DNA of 64,000 nucleotides, taken from assembly GCA_002953655.1 (NCBI GenBank), contig CP025839.1, forward strand, positions 1,922,001 through 1,986,000, written 5' to 3'. The translations under genes and the position numbers were made by a program. The number at the start of each line of letters is the position of its first letter. The first letter of the stretch is position 1. Positions 51,467-59,844 of this stretch are shown one piece after another. The DNA comes from Latilactobacillus sakei. Lineage in GTDB: Bacteria > Bacillota > Bacilli > Lactobacillales > Lactobacillaceae. Under the pieces are notes generated by a model, which searched no databases, was not told where the DNA came from, and worked only from the letters and a program-made list of their open reading frames with translations.

Positions 51467-52456
51467 TTATTCATCTAACGTATACACCTTAGGGTTCTGT
51501 GCAGCGTTGATGACAGCATCTGAATATTCATATCGAGTCCCAACATCATGCCAATTTAACGCGTTTATCTCTTCAAAACTAATATCATCAATTGGCCGTA
51601 ATCCCAATGCTTCCGACGGCGATTGCCAGTAATAGCTGATTGTCTGATTACTATTCACGAGATAACCACCGATTGTTGAGCCATTCCCTGAATTACCGGA
51701 TAGAATATAATGCATTTCTTCATTTGGCTTCGTTTGAACATGGAATTCTATATCATTTTCAAAACCATTAACATGCTCTGTAAAATCAGTCATTTTTAAC
51801 AAGTACCCCACAATATTTGCATCTGTCGGTCTGTTTTGTGTATTATGTTGTCCCTTTTTCTGATAACCGGCGATAACCTCTGCTTTTGTTGTTTTCTGAA
51901 TACTTGATAACGTTAGCCAGTCGCCATTTCCGAACCGCGACCCACTTTGACCCGATAAATTACGAATTTGGTATTGCCCATTATTATTCCTTAAATCAAA
52001 TTTCGATACGCCTTTTGCAACATGTTGCTCTCCAGTATCAGTATCTACCATAATTAAGCCATTACTTCTCAATTCATAATACCCAGCATTTTTATAAATA
52101 ATTGTCCCCGAACTCATGATTTGAGTAGTACCGTCTGCAGGATAGACAATGCTAAATTGCCCATCATCTTCTAGCGATTCAATATTAACCGCCAAATAAT
52201 TTGATGTGGTCCAAGAACCAGTTGTTAAATTCTGGTGCGCCACCGTTGATTCTTTTTTAGCCGTGATCACTTTTTTCCGCGTCATACTAGATGTGGTCGT
52301 CGTAACTTTCTTTTTCTTTATATTATCCTGTATTTTATGATGCTGCGTATCAGGCGTTGCTTGCGTTCGCATCATGCCGCCTAGTTTGAACCCGGCAATA
52401 ATAATTAGTCCCAAAATTAAAACAGCCCCAATAATCTGCTTCATTTGCTTTGTCAT
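51467..52456 (-). CDS. Membrane-anchored extracellular protein of unknown function
   Basis: A 329-residue protein not recognised. A single N-terminal hydrophobic segment (residues 8-27, IIGAVLILGLIIIAGFKLGG) with no clear cleavage site is followed by a Thr/Ser/Lys-rich linker (about 30-80). A predicted beta-rich extracellular region runs to the end, with repeated SGSRFGNGDW- and SGNSGNGSTIGG-type Gly/Asn turns. No cysteines are evident. Such lipoprotein-like stalk proteins are common in lactobacilli, but no function can be assigned. Monocistronic. Confidence 0.7.
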   Translation of the reverse strand: MTKQMKQIIGAVLILGLIIIAGFKLGGMMRTQATPDTQHHKIQDNIKKKKVTTTTSSMTRKKVITAKKESTVAHQNLTTGSWTTSNYLAVNIESLEDDGQFSIVYPADGTTQIMSSGTIIYKNAGYYELRSNGLIMVDTDTGEQHVAKGVSKFDLRNNNGQYQIRNLSGQSGSRFGNGDWLTLSSIQKTTKAEVIAGYQKKGQHNTQNRPTDANIVGYLLKMTDFTEHVNGFENDIEFHVQTKPNEEMHYILSGNSGNGSTIGGYLVNSNQTISYYWQSPSEALGLRPIDDISFEEINALNWHDVGTRYEYSDAVINAAQNPKVYTLDE

Positions 52457-52556
52457 TTACTTACTCCCCCGTAAAAGTATTAATAATTCCGCTATCTATC
52501 GCTTCAGTATACCTGATGTTAATCACAAATAAAATATCAGCTAAATCACAACAAAT

Positions 52557-52586
52557 AAAAAAACTAGGTTTCAGAATCAACCTAGC
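52557..52586 (-). terminator. Terminator of the sucrose PTS operon
   Basis: CTAGGTT/AACCTAG perfect stem, 8-nt loop, T7 on the minus strand, 13 nt after the fructokinase stop. Confidence 0.88.
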
Positions 52587-52598
52587 ATTTCTCAATTC

Positions 52599-53486
52599 TT
52601 ACTTCTGATTATATTGTTTTAACGCTAATGCAAAGTCTCCAAGTGTTGCCGATCCATTGTTCTCAACTAACGGCATCGTTATATAATCTTCTAACTTAGG
52701 GACTTCAACATAATTGTTTAATTGCTCCTTAAATTGCAATCTAACTTTATCTAAGAAGATTTTATTAACTACCCCGCCTCCTAAAACAATTTTATTAGGG
52801 CGAATAATCAAGGTTTGTTGCACCACAGCTTGTGCTAAATAGTAGGCCATAATATCCCAAACCGGGGCTGACTGATCGACATCCTGTCCTTTTTTGCCTA
52901 ATCGCTTCTCAAAAGTGGGCCCAGCAATCAATCCCTCTAGGCAATCACCGTGAAATGGGCAGATACCTTTGAAATTTAAATCATCTGGATGTCGCTTCAC
53001 GAGGACGTGTCCCATTTCAGGATGGCCCAAGGTTCCGATTAATTGACCATTGATAATAGCACCAGCACCAACCCCCGTCCCCACCGTATAGTAAACTAGC
53101 GAATCAACAGGCTCCTGCGATATCTGAGCAGCTACATATTCACCATATGCTGAACCATTGACATCCGTTGTAAAAATAATTGGGCGTGCAAGTTCCTTCT
53201 TTAGATAACCCACAAAATCGACATCATGCCACCCAAGCTTGGGAGTATTTGTAATATATCCATATTTGGCGTGATTTTTCCGTAATTCGATTGGCCCAAA
53301 TGAAGCGACTGTTATTACTGTCACATTTGGGAATTTTTTAAAAAAGGTGACTACTCGCGCTAAAGTTTCTTGTGGCGTTGTCGTCGCAAATGTTACTTTA
53401 TCCTTAACTTGATAGTACTCATCGCCCACGGCACAAACAAATTTAGTTCCGCCGGCTTCTACACTGCCCACTAATAATTCACTCAT
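52599..53486 (-). CDS. scrK: ROK family fructokinase
   Basis: Phosphorylates the fructose freed from sucrose-6-phosphate. The 295-residue protein has the ROK ATP motif GSVEAGGTKFVCAVG near the N-terminus, TGVGAGAI, and the zinc-site region HPEMGH with CPFHGDCLEG. Start set to the ATG at 53486 (GAGGAAA upstream), 1 nt after the stop of the GH13 gene; the ATG at 53501 would overlap it. Last gene of the scrA operon. Confidence 0.9.
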   Translation of the reverse strand: MSELLVGSVEAGGTKFVCAVGDEYYQVKDKVTFATTTPQETLARVVTFFKKFPNVTVITVASFGPIELRKNHAKYGYITNTPKLGWHDVDFVGYLKKELARPIIFTTDVNGSAYGEYVAAQISQEPVDSLVYYTVGTGVGAGAIINGQLIGTLGHPEMGHVLVKRHPDDLNFKGICPFHGDCLEGLIAGPTFEKRLGKKGQDVDQSAPVWDIMAYYLAQAVVQQTLIIRPNKIVLGGGVVNKIFLDKVRLQFKEQLNNYVEVPKLEDYITMPLVENNGSATLGDFALALKQYNQK

Positions 53487-53487
53487 G

Positions 53488-55134
53488 TTACTTTTCCTCA
53501 TTCCCGATAGCTACAACCAACGCATCATACGGCTGTAATACACCACTTGTCGCTATTTTATTTAATAATAAATTATTACTAATAATTTTTTGGTTAGGTC
53601 CGAAGTGCTGAATGGGTAACGTATAACTTTCTCTATTCTTAGATAAGTTAATAATAACTAACCAACTCTGTTCTCCTAACATCCGTTTGTAGCTAATCAC
53701 ATTTTGATTACCTGTCGGTACATTTTCAAACCGACCTTGGCGAATAATTGCGTTACGTTTTCGTAACTTTATTAACTGCTGGTAAGTCGCATAAATAGAG
53801 CGTTCATCTTGTTTGGCCAATTCAACATTGATTTCTAAATAGTTAGGGTTTACCGGTAACCATGGCGTCCCATCTGTGAAACCTGATTGATTCTTACCAT
53901 TCCATTGCATCGGATGCCGCGCGTTGTCTCGACCTTTAGCATTAATCCCATTTAAGATATCACTTATCGCATAGCCTTGTTGCTGTCGTTGTTGGTAAAC
54001 GCGCCGACTCTCAATATCCTCAATTTCGTGATAACTCGTAATTGGATAATTGGTCATGCCAATTTCCTCACCCTGATAAATATACGGGGTTCCTTTAAGC
54101 ATATGCAGGTAAATTGCTAATGCTTGCGCACTTTTTTCACGATACTGGCTATCGTCTCCCCAACGTGACACAATTCGCGGTAAATCATGATTACTCCAAA
54201 ATAACGAGTTCCAACCAACGCCATCTAGCGCTAATTGCCATTTACTAAATACCGCATGTAACTCTGCTGGAATAAGTGGTTTTAAATCCCAGCGAGTCAT
54301 CCCTGGTTGTTTATCTAAATTAATTTGTTCAAATTGAAAAATCATCGATAGTTCGTGGCGATTAGGATTACTGTACAGCTGGCCAATTTCAGGTGTTGCC
54401 CCCCATGTCTCTCCAACCGTTACTACATCATACTGTGAAAGCACCCTTGCATTCATCTCTTGGAGATACGCATGTAATTGCGGTCCGTTTTCCTTAATTT
54501 TGTGGTCGGGTTCCTTCCCTATCAGATCAATAACGTCCATCCTAAAACCACCAATCCCTTTTTGAAGCCACCAAGTCATCATCTGGTAGACGGCTTCTCT
54601 AACTTTAGGATTTTGCCAATTTAAATCTGGTTGTTCTTTCGCATAAAAATGTAAATAATATTGCCCAGTAACCGCATCAAACGCCCAAGCTGATCCTTTA
54701 AAATTACTTTGTAAATCATTCGGAACACTACCATCGGTTGCAGGGTCTCGCCAAATATAGAAATCACGATACGGATTATCTTTTGATTTTCTTGCTTCTA
54801 AAAACCATGGATGTTGGTCACTTGTATGATTAACAACTAAGTCCATAACAATTTTAATCTTACGAATCTTCGCCGCTTCAATTAACTGCTCCATATCCAC
54901 CATAGAACCATATTCCGGATTAATTGCCTGATAATCTGAAATATCATAGCCGTTATCAACATTAGGAGATTGATAAACTGGTGACAGCCAAATTACATTT
55001 ACACCCAGATCAACTAGGTAATCTAATCTTTGAATAATACCCTGAATATCACCAATTCCATCGCCATTACTATCTTGAAAACTTCTTGGATAGACTTGAT
55101 AAAATACTGCATTTTGCCACCAGTTAGTTTGCAT
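53488..55134 (-). CDS. GH13 alpha-glucosidase (oligo-1,6-glucosidase type)
   Basis: Hydrolyses alpha-1,6- or alpha-1,4-glucosidic bonds of short, probably phosphorylated or imported, sugars. The 548-residue protein has the GH13 regions: VVNHTSDQHPWF, catalytic nucleophile in GFRMDVID (near 200), acid/base in VGETWG (near 255), and WSNHDLPR (near 325). It sits between a sucrose-type PTS and a fructokinase, so sucrose isomers such as isomaltulose are plausible substrates. Exact specificity is not evident. Confidence 0.9.
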   Translation of the reverse strand: MQTNWWQNAVFYQVYPRSFQDSNGDGIGDIQGIIQRLDYLVDLGVNVIWLSPVYQSPNVDNGYDISDYQAINPEYGSMVDMEQLIEAAKIRKIKIVMDLVVNHTSDQHPWFLEARKSKDNPYRDFYIWRDPATDGSVPNDLQSNFKGSAWAFDAVTGQYYLHFYAKEQPDLNWQNPKVREAVYQMMTWWLQKGIGGFRMDVIDLIGKEPDHKIKENGPQLHAYLQEMNARVLSQYDVVTVGETWGATPEIGQLYSNPNRHELSMIFQFEQINLDKQPGMTRWDLKPLIPAELHAVFSKWQLALDGVGWNSLFWSNHDLPRIVSRWGDDSQYREKSAQALAIYLHMLKGTPYIYQGEEIGMTNYPITSYHEIEDIESRRVYQQRQQQGYAISDILNGINAKGRDNARHPMQWNGKNQSGFTDGTPWLPVNPNYLEINVELAKQDERSIYATYQQLIKLRKRNAIIRQGRFENVPTGNQNVISYKRMLGEQSWLVIINLSKNRESYTLPIQHFGPNQKIISNNLLLNKIATSGVLQPYDALVVAIGNEEK

Positions 55135-55145
55135 GTAACTACCCC

Positions 55146-57086
55146 TTAATCCTTTTTAGCGTGTAATTGAATAATTTCTTCACCTTGCATAGCAGCCCTG
55201 TCGACTGTTAAAAGCGAATCAACTTGTGCATATCCCGCTGTATTCGTCACAATAGTCATTGTTAGCGGTGTTAGCCCTGCCTGTTTAATCTTATCAATAT
55301 CAAAATGACCTAATAAATCGCCTTCGCTAACATGTTGTCCCTGTTGGACAATCTTTTCAAAACCTACACCATTTAAATTAACTGTATCTAAACCAATATG
55401 AATTAGCACTTCCGCACCATCATCCGATTTTATCCCGTATGCGTGACCTGTATCAGCCGCAATTGTTATCACACCGGTAACTGGTGCAAGTACATCTTGA
55501 GAAGTTGGCATAATCGCAATACCTTTTCCCATTGCTTCACTTGCAAAAACTGGATCGGGTACTGATGCTAAGTCAACAATTCGTCCGGTAACTGGTGCAC
55601 TAATCTTTTCATCTTGTAATCTCTCCACTACTTCTGGGGTAGCTGGTGCTTCATTGATTATTTCTTCTTCAGTTGTCTTCATTGCCTTTTTACCATATAA
55701 GTATGTCCCCACAAATGCGATTACGAAACTAATAATAGCTCCCATCATAAAACTAGGGATACTCTTAGGTGCAATCGCAATAAACCCAATAATTCCTGCA
55801 GGTCCCATTGATACTGATAAAACATGTAATAAACCAATAATAAATGATGAGATTCCTGATGCAATTAAACCAATAAAGAATGGAAACTTCAATTTTAAAT
55901 TAACTCCAAATAATGCTGGTTCAGTAATTCCCAACATCGCAGAAATCCCAGCAGAAGTCGTTAATGACTTTTGTTGTTTATTCTTAGTAACGAAGAACAC
56001 AGCGAAAGTTGCAGCCCCTTGAGCAATATTTGCCATCGCCGCAACGGGAAAAATAAACGATCCACCAGTTTTGGCAATATCTGCCAAAAGTGTCGTTTCA
56101 ATTGCCGGGAAGCTTTGATGCAAGCCAGTTAAGACAATTGCTGAATATCCCAGGCCAAAAATCCCCATACCGACTGCACCTAACGTTTGATAAGCCCATA
56201 CTAAACTATCAGTAACACCATTTGAAACAATTCTCAATGCAGGACCAACTAATGTAAAGGTTAAAAATCCTGTGATAATAATCGATAACATTGGTGTAAA
56301 CGTAAAATCAACAGCATCATTTAAATGTTTATGGAAGAATTTCTCTAAATTAGCAAGAATGAAGGCAACTCCGATAACCGGAATTACTTGACCTTGATAA
56401 CCAGCTTGCGCAATATTCAATCCAAAGACATGCCAATACGTCATATGCCCTGTAGCAATACTTTCAGCAACCCCATAACCATTAACTAGGTTAGGCATAA
56501 CTAACATCATTCCTGCTGCCGCACCTAGATATGGGTTCCCACCAAATCGCTTAGTTGCAGAAAATGCAATTAAAATTGGTAAGAAGGTAAATGGCGCTGA
56601 CGACATCATATTGACAATCTCAGCGAATCCTTTCCACTGTGGAAACATCTGGACAATTGATTGTGCGCCAAACAAGCCTTGACCTGTCAAAACATTATTA
56701 ATAGCCATTAATAGGCCGCCAGCAGTTAAAGCTGGTATTAATGGCACAAAGATATCGCTTAAAACCTTAATGAATTTCATAATAATATTGTCTTTATTAT
56801 CAGCCGCAATATTTTTTAATTCTTCTTTAGAAGCTTCTTTAATATTTACAATCTTAATAAATTCGTCATAAACGGTGTTAACATCCCCTGGACCAACAAT
56901 AATTTGATATTGGCCATTCGCATTAAACGTACCCTTTAGATCTGGATCATTATCTAATGCTGCTTGGTCTATTATTTTCACGTCCTTCACAACTAATCGT
57001 AACCTAGTCGCACAATGAGCAGCCGCAACCACATTGTCTTTTCCAACTGCCTGAGCTATTCGTTTCGCTACTTCCTTATGATTCAT
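55146..57086 (-). CDS. scrA: Sucrose-type PTS transporter, EIIBCA
   Basis: Imports and phosphorylates sucrose or a related alpha-glucoside. The 646-residue protein has EIIB (1-85, phospho-Cys C25 in HCATRLR), a membrane EIIC (about 100-460, with [13 protein letters not shown] and GITEPALFG), and EIIA (about 490-640, phospho-His in [13 protein letters not shown]). The start is the ATG at 57086 (AAGGAGTG upstream). First gene of the minus-strand operon, divergent from scrB. Confidence 0.93.
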   Translation of the reverse strand: MNHKEVAKRIAQAVGKDNVVAAAHCATRLRLVVKDVKIIDQAALDNDPDLKGTFNANGQYQIIVGPGDVNTVYDEFIKIVNIKEASKEELKNIAADNKDNIIMKFIKVLSDIFVPLIPALTAGGLLMAINNVLTGQGLFGAQSIVQMFPQWKGFAEIVNMMSSAPFTFLPILIAFSATKRFGGNPYLGAAAGMMLVMPNLVNGYGVAESIATGHMTYWHVFGLNIAQAGYQGQVIPVIGVAFILANLEKFFHKHLNDAVDFTFTPMLSIIITGFLTFTLVGPALRIVSNGVTDSLVWAYQTLGAVGMGIFGLGYSAIVLTGLHQSFPAIETTLLADIAKTGGSFIFPVAAMANIAQGAATFAVFFVTKNKQQKSLTTSAGISAMLGITEPALFGVNLKLKFPFFIGLIASGISSFIIGLLHVLSVSMGPAGIIGFIAIAPKSIPSFMMGAIISFVIAFVGTYLYGKKAMKTTEEEIINEAPATPEVVERLQDEKISAPVTGRIVDLASVPDPVFASEAMGKGIAIMPTSQDVLAPVTGVITIAADTGHAYGIKSDDGAEVLIHIGLDTVNLNGVGFEKIVQQGQHVSEGDLLGHFDIDKIKQAGLTPLTMTIVTNTAGYAQVDSLLTVDRAAMQGEEIIQLHAKKD

Positions 57087-57124
57087 GCCGAACACTCCTT
57101 TTAACATTATTGTTTTACATATTT

Positions 57125-57175
57125 TTGCAAACGCTTTTCAAATACGATAATACAACCGTTTACATTTTATGTCAA
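57125..57175 (-). promoter_or_regulatory. scrA promoter and operators
   Basis: Minus-strand -35 TTGACA (57170-57175), 17-bp spacer, -10 TATTAT (57147-57152). CGTTT/AAACG half-sites (57156-57178) lie over the spacer, and a cre-like TGCAAACGCTTTTC (57126-57139) lies downstream of the start. ScrR and CcpA control is inferred. Confidence 0.75.
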
Positions 57176-57240
57176 ACGATTATCATATTTTATAAAAAAT
57201 ACATAACATACTTATTTATAAAGGTTTTAAAGAATGATAT

Positions 57241-57273
57241 ACGTTTGACATATCAAACGTTTACATTTATATT
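57241..57273 (+). promoter_or_regulatory. scrB promoter with 20-bp palindromic operator
   Basis: ACGTTTGA-CATA-TCAAACGT (57241-57260) is a perfect dyad covering the -35 TTGACA (57245-57250). After a 17-bp spacer comes -10 TATATT (57268-57273). A LacI-type repressor, ScrR, is the obvious candidate. Confidence 0.8.
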
Positions 57274-57308
57274 ATATTTATTAATACCATGTCACAAAGG
57301 AGTTTATT

Positions 57309-58784
57309 ATGCCATTAATTACAAACTGGACACGTCAAATACGCTATCAACCTTACTCAGATTGGTCCATCGATTATCAACAACAATTGTTGAATCGTGT
57401 CCAAAATTCACCCTATCGTCTCAATTACCATATTCAGCCAGATACAGGTTTATTAAATGATCCCAACGGTTTCTCTTATTTCAATCACCAATGGCACTTA
57501 TTTTATCAAAGTTATCCTATGGGACCAGTTCACGGTCTAAAATCCTGGCACCATCTTATTTCAGATGATCTTATTGATTGGCGCAAAGCAACTCCTTTAT
57601 TACCTGGCGGAAATTACGACAGTCACGGCGCATATTCTGGTAGTGCATTACCAATTAATGATAGACTCTTCCTTTTTTATACTGGTAACGTCAGAAATAG
57701 TGACTGGGAGCGAACACCTTTTCAAAACGGTGCATGGCTCAGTCAAGCAGGTACCATCAGCAAAATATCTGAGCCTCTAATCAAACAACCACGCCATTAT
57801 ACTGATCATTTCCGAGATCCAATGATTTTTAAGTATCAAGACCAAATCATGGCGCTAATTGGCGCTCAAGATAACAATAAAATTGGTAAGATTGCCGTTT
57901 TTAAAGCGGATCACAATAACATTAATAATTGGCGCCCGCTCGGCGAATTAACTTTTACAAGTGAAAAACTAGGTTACATGGTTGAATGTCCTAATCTCAT
58001 CTTTATTAATCATCAGCCGGTTTTAATTTTTTGCCCACAGGGTTTAACATCCGAAGTTATTTCTTACCAGAACATCTATCCAAATATGTATGTGGTTGGT
58101 CATTCATTCGAACTCAATACAACCACCATTACGCAGCCTTCTGAGCTTACTAATCTTGATGACGGCTTTGACTGTTACGCCACACAAGCTTTTAATGCTC
58201 CAGATGGTCGTGCACTGGCAGTAAGTTGGTTAGGTTTACCTGAAATTGAATATCCAACTGATAAAGACGGTTGGGCTCATTGCCTAAGCCTAGTTAAGGA
58301 ATTAACACTCCATGATAATCAACTTTATCAATACCCCGTCGAAGAAACAAAAGCGCTCCGCCAAACAAAACAAATCGTATCACTCAGTAAACAAAGCACA
58401 ATACCTACAACTAACGCTTATGAATTAGAACTCGAAGTGCCGGCAAACACTAGCCAAACTCTTCACGTCTTTAGCAATCCCTCGAAATCAAATAGTTTAG
58501 TACTTACTATTGATACAACAAATGGTAAAATTACAATGGATCGTTCTGCTGCTGGGGTCTCATTTGGCCAACAATATGGTCAAATCAGAACAACTAATGT
58601 TCAACCCCATCATCCTATTCACATTAACTTATTCGCAGATCAATCGGTCGTTGAACTTTATATCAACCATGGTGCCAAAGTTATGAGTAGTCGCTTATTC
58701 CCAGCGGAAAATCAAAATACAATCTGGGCAGAGATACCACAAAAAGCACAACTTTGGCCTTTATCTAAAGTAAATAACAACTGA
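57309..58784 (+). CDS. scrB: Sucrose-6-phosphate hydrolase (GH32)
   Basis: Splits sucrose-6-phosphate to glucose-6-phosphate and fructose. The 491-residue protein has the GH32 beta-propeller with LLNDPNG (nucleophile D51), FRDP (near 170) and the acid/base in MVECPNL (near 223), followed by a beta-sandwich domain. Cytoplasmic; no signal peptide. The ATG at 57309 has GGAG upstream. Divergent from scrA, and 26 nt upstream of scrR. Confidence 0.95.
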   Translation: MPLITNWTRQIRYQPYSDWSIDYQQQLLNRVQNSPYRLNYHIQPDTGLLNDPNGFSYFNHQWHLFYQSYPMGPVHGLKSWHHLISDDLIDWRKATPLLPGGNYDSHGAYSGSALPINDRLFLFYTGNVRNSDWERTPFQNGAWLSQAGTISKISEPLIKQPRHYTDHFRDPMIFKYQDQIMALIGAQDNNKIGKIAVFKADHNNINNWRPLGELTFTSEKLGYMVECPNLIFINHQPVLIFCPQGLTSEVISYQNIYPNMYVVGHSFELNTTTITQPSELTNLDDGFDCYATQAFNAPDGRALAVSWLGLPEIEYPTDKDGWAHCLSLVKELTLHDNQLYQYPVEETKALRQTKQIVSLSKQSTIPTTNAYELELEVPANTSQTLHVFSNPSKSNSLVLTIDTTNGKITMDRSAAGVSFGQQYGQIRTTNVQPHHPIHINLFADQSVVELYINHGAKVMSSRLFPAENQNTIWAEIPQKAQLWPLSKVNNN

Positions 58785-58810
58785 TATGACTAGCTTTAGG
58801 GGGGGAAAAC

Positions 58811-59791
58811 GTGCCTACAAAACTAACGGATGTTGCCAAATTGGCAAAGGTCAGTCCGACAACAGTTTCTAGAGTCATTAACAACTATGGTTATCTTAGC
58901 CAAAAAACAATTGATAAGGTTCATGCCGCTATGGCCGAATTAAATTATCAACCTAATAATTTAGCAAGATCGTTACAAGGAAAGAAAGCACAAATGATAG
59001 GGCTTATTTTTCCTTCTGTTAGTAATCCGTTTTTTGGAGAATTAATTGAACGCCTCGAAAAGAAACTTTTTGATAAAGGCTACAAGAGTATTCTTTGTGA
59101 TAGTAACCGTGAGCCTGAAAAAGAAAAAGCATATCTAGGTATGTTAGCCGCAAATCAAGTAGACGGTATTATTGCAGGAGGTCATAATACCGAACTACAA
59201 GAATATGAAAAAATGAGTGCACCCGTTATTTCATTTGATCGACTATTGAGTACACACATTCCCATTATTTCCAGTGATAACTTTGCCGGCGGTCAAATCG
59301 CCACCAACACCTTGATTAACCTCGGCGCTAAACGGATCGGTATTATTACTGGTAGTAACGAAACTAATTCACCGACGCTTTTACGACTTAATGGCTATTT
59401 AGATGCACTACAAAAAAGGGGCTTAGATCCTTTTGTCTTCCAAGTTAAAAGCACCACTTCAGATAGTCTTAAAAAAATCGAAATTGCGCGTATTCTCCGT
59501 GAAGAACACTTAGATGGCCTTTTTTGTACTGATGATTTAACTGCTATTTCCGTAATAAATGAAGCCCAAAATCAAAATATTAAGATTCCTCAAGATCTTA
59601 AACTAATTGGCTATGATGGTACCGAGCTAATTCAAAAATACTTTCCACAGCTAACAACGATTATTCAACCGATTGACGAGATTGCCTCACTATTAGCAGA
59701 ACTAATTACTCTACGGATTGAAGACCCTAGTGCCCCATTAGAGACGCGCTACACTCTACCCGTAAAATTATTACAATCTAATTCAATTTAA
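58811..59791 (+). CDS. scrR: Sucrose operon repressor (LacI family)
   Basis: A 326-residue repressor with N-terminal HTH PTKLTDVAKLAKVSPTTVSRVIN, hinge NNLARSLQGKKAQMIGLIFPS, and a periplasmic-binding-type effector domain. The start is GTG with GGGGGG 5 nt upstream. Position after scrB and the palindromic operators between scrA and scrB make it the local repressor. Confidence 0.92.
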   Translation: MPTKLTDVAKLAKVSPTTVSRVINNYGYLSQKTIDKVHAAMAELNYQPNNLARSLQGKKAQMIGLIFPSVSNPFFGELIERLEKKLFDKGYKSILCDSNREPEKEKAYLGMLAANQVDGIIAGGHNTELQEYEKMSAPVISFDRLLSTHIPIISSDNFAGGQIATNTLINLGAKRIGIITGSNETNSPTLLRLNGYLDALQKRGLDPFVFQVKSTTSDSLKKIEIARILREEHLDGLFCTDDLTAISVINEAQNQNIKIPQDLKLIGYDGTELIQKYFPQLTTIIQPIDEIASLLAELITLRIEDPSAPLETRYTLPVKLLQSNSI

Positions 59792-59839
59792 AAAGAGGTA
59801 GTCGGGATAAAATTATTTTATCCCGACTACCTCTTTTTT
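59790..59839. terminator. Bidirectional terminator between scrR and the alpha-galactosidase gene
   Basis: A 20-bp or longer perfect stem (AAAAAGAGGTAGTCGGGATA and its complement) with A- and T-rich ends, between convergent genes. Confidence 0.92.
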
Positions 59840-59844
59840 ATTTA

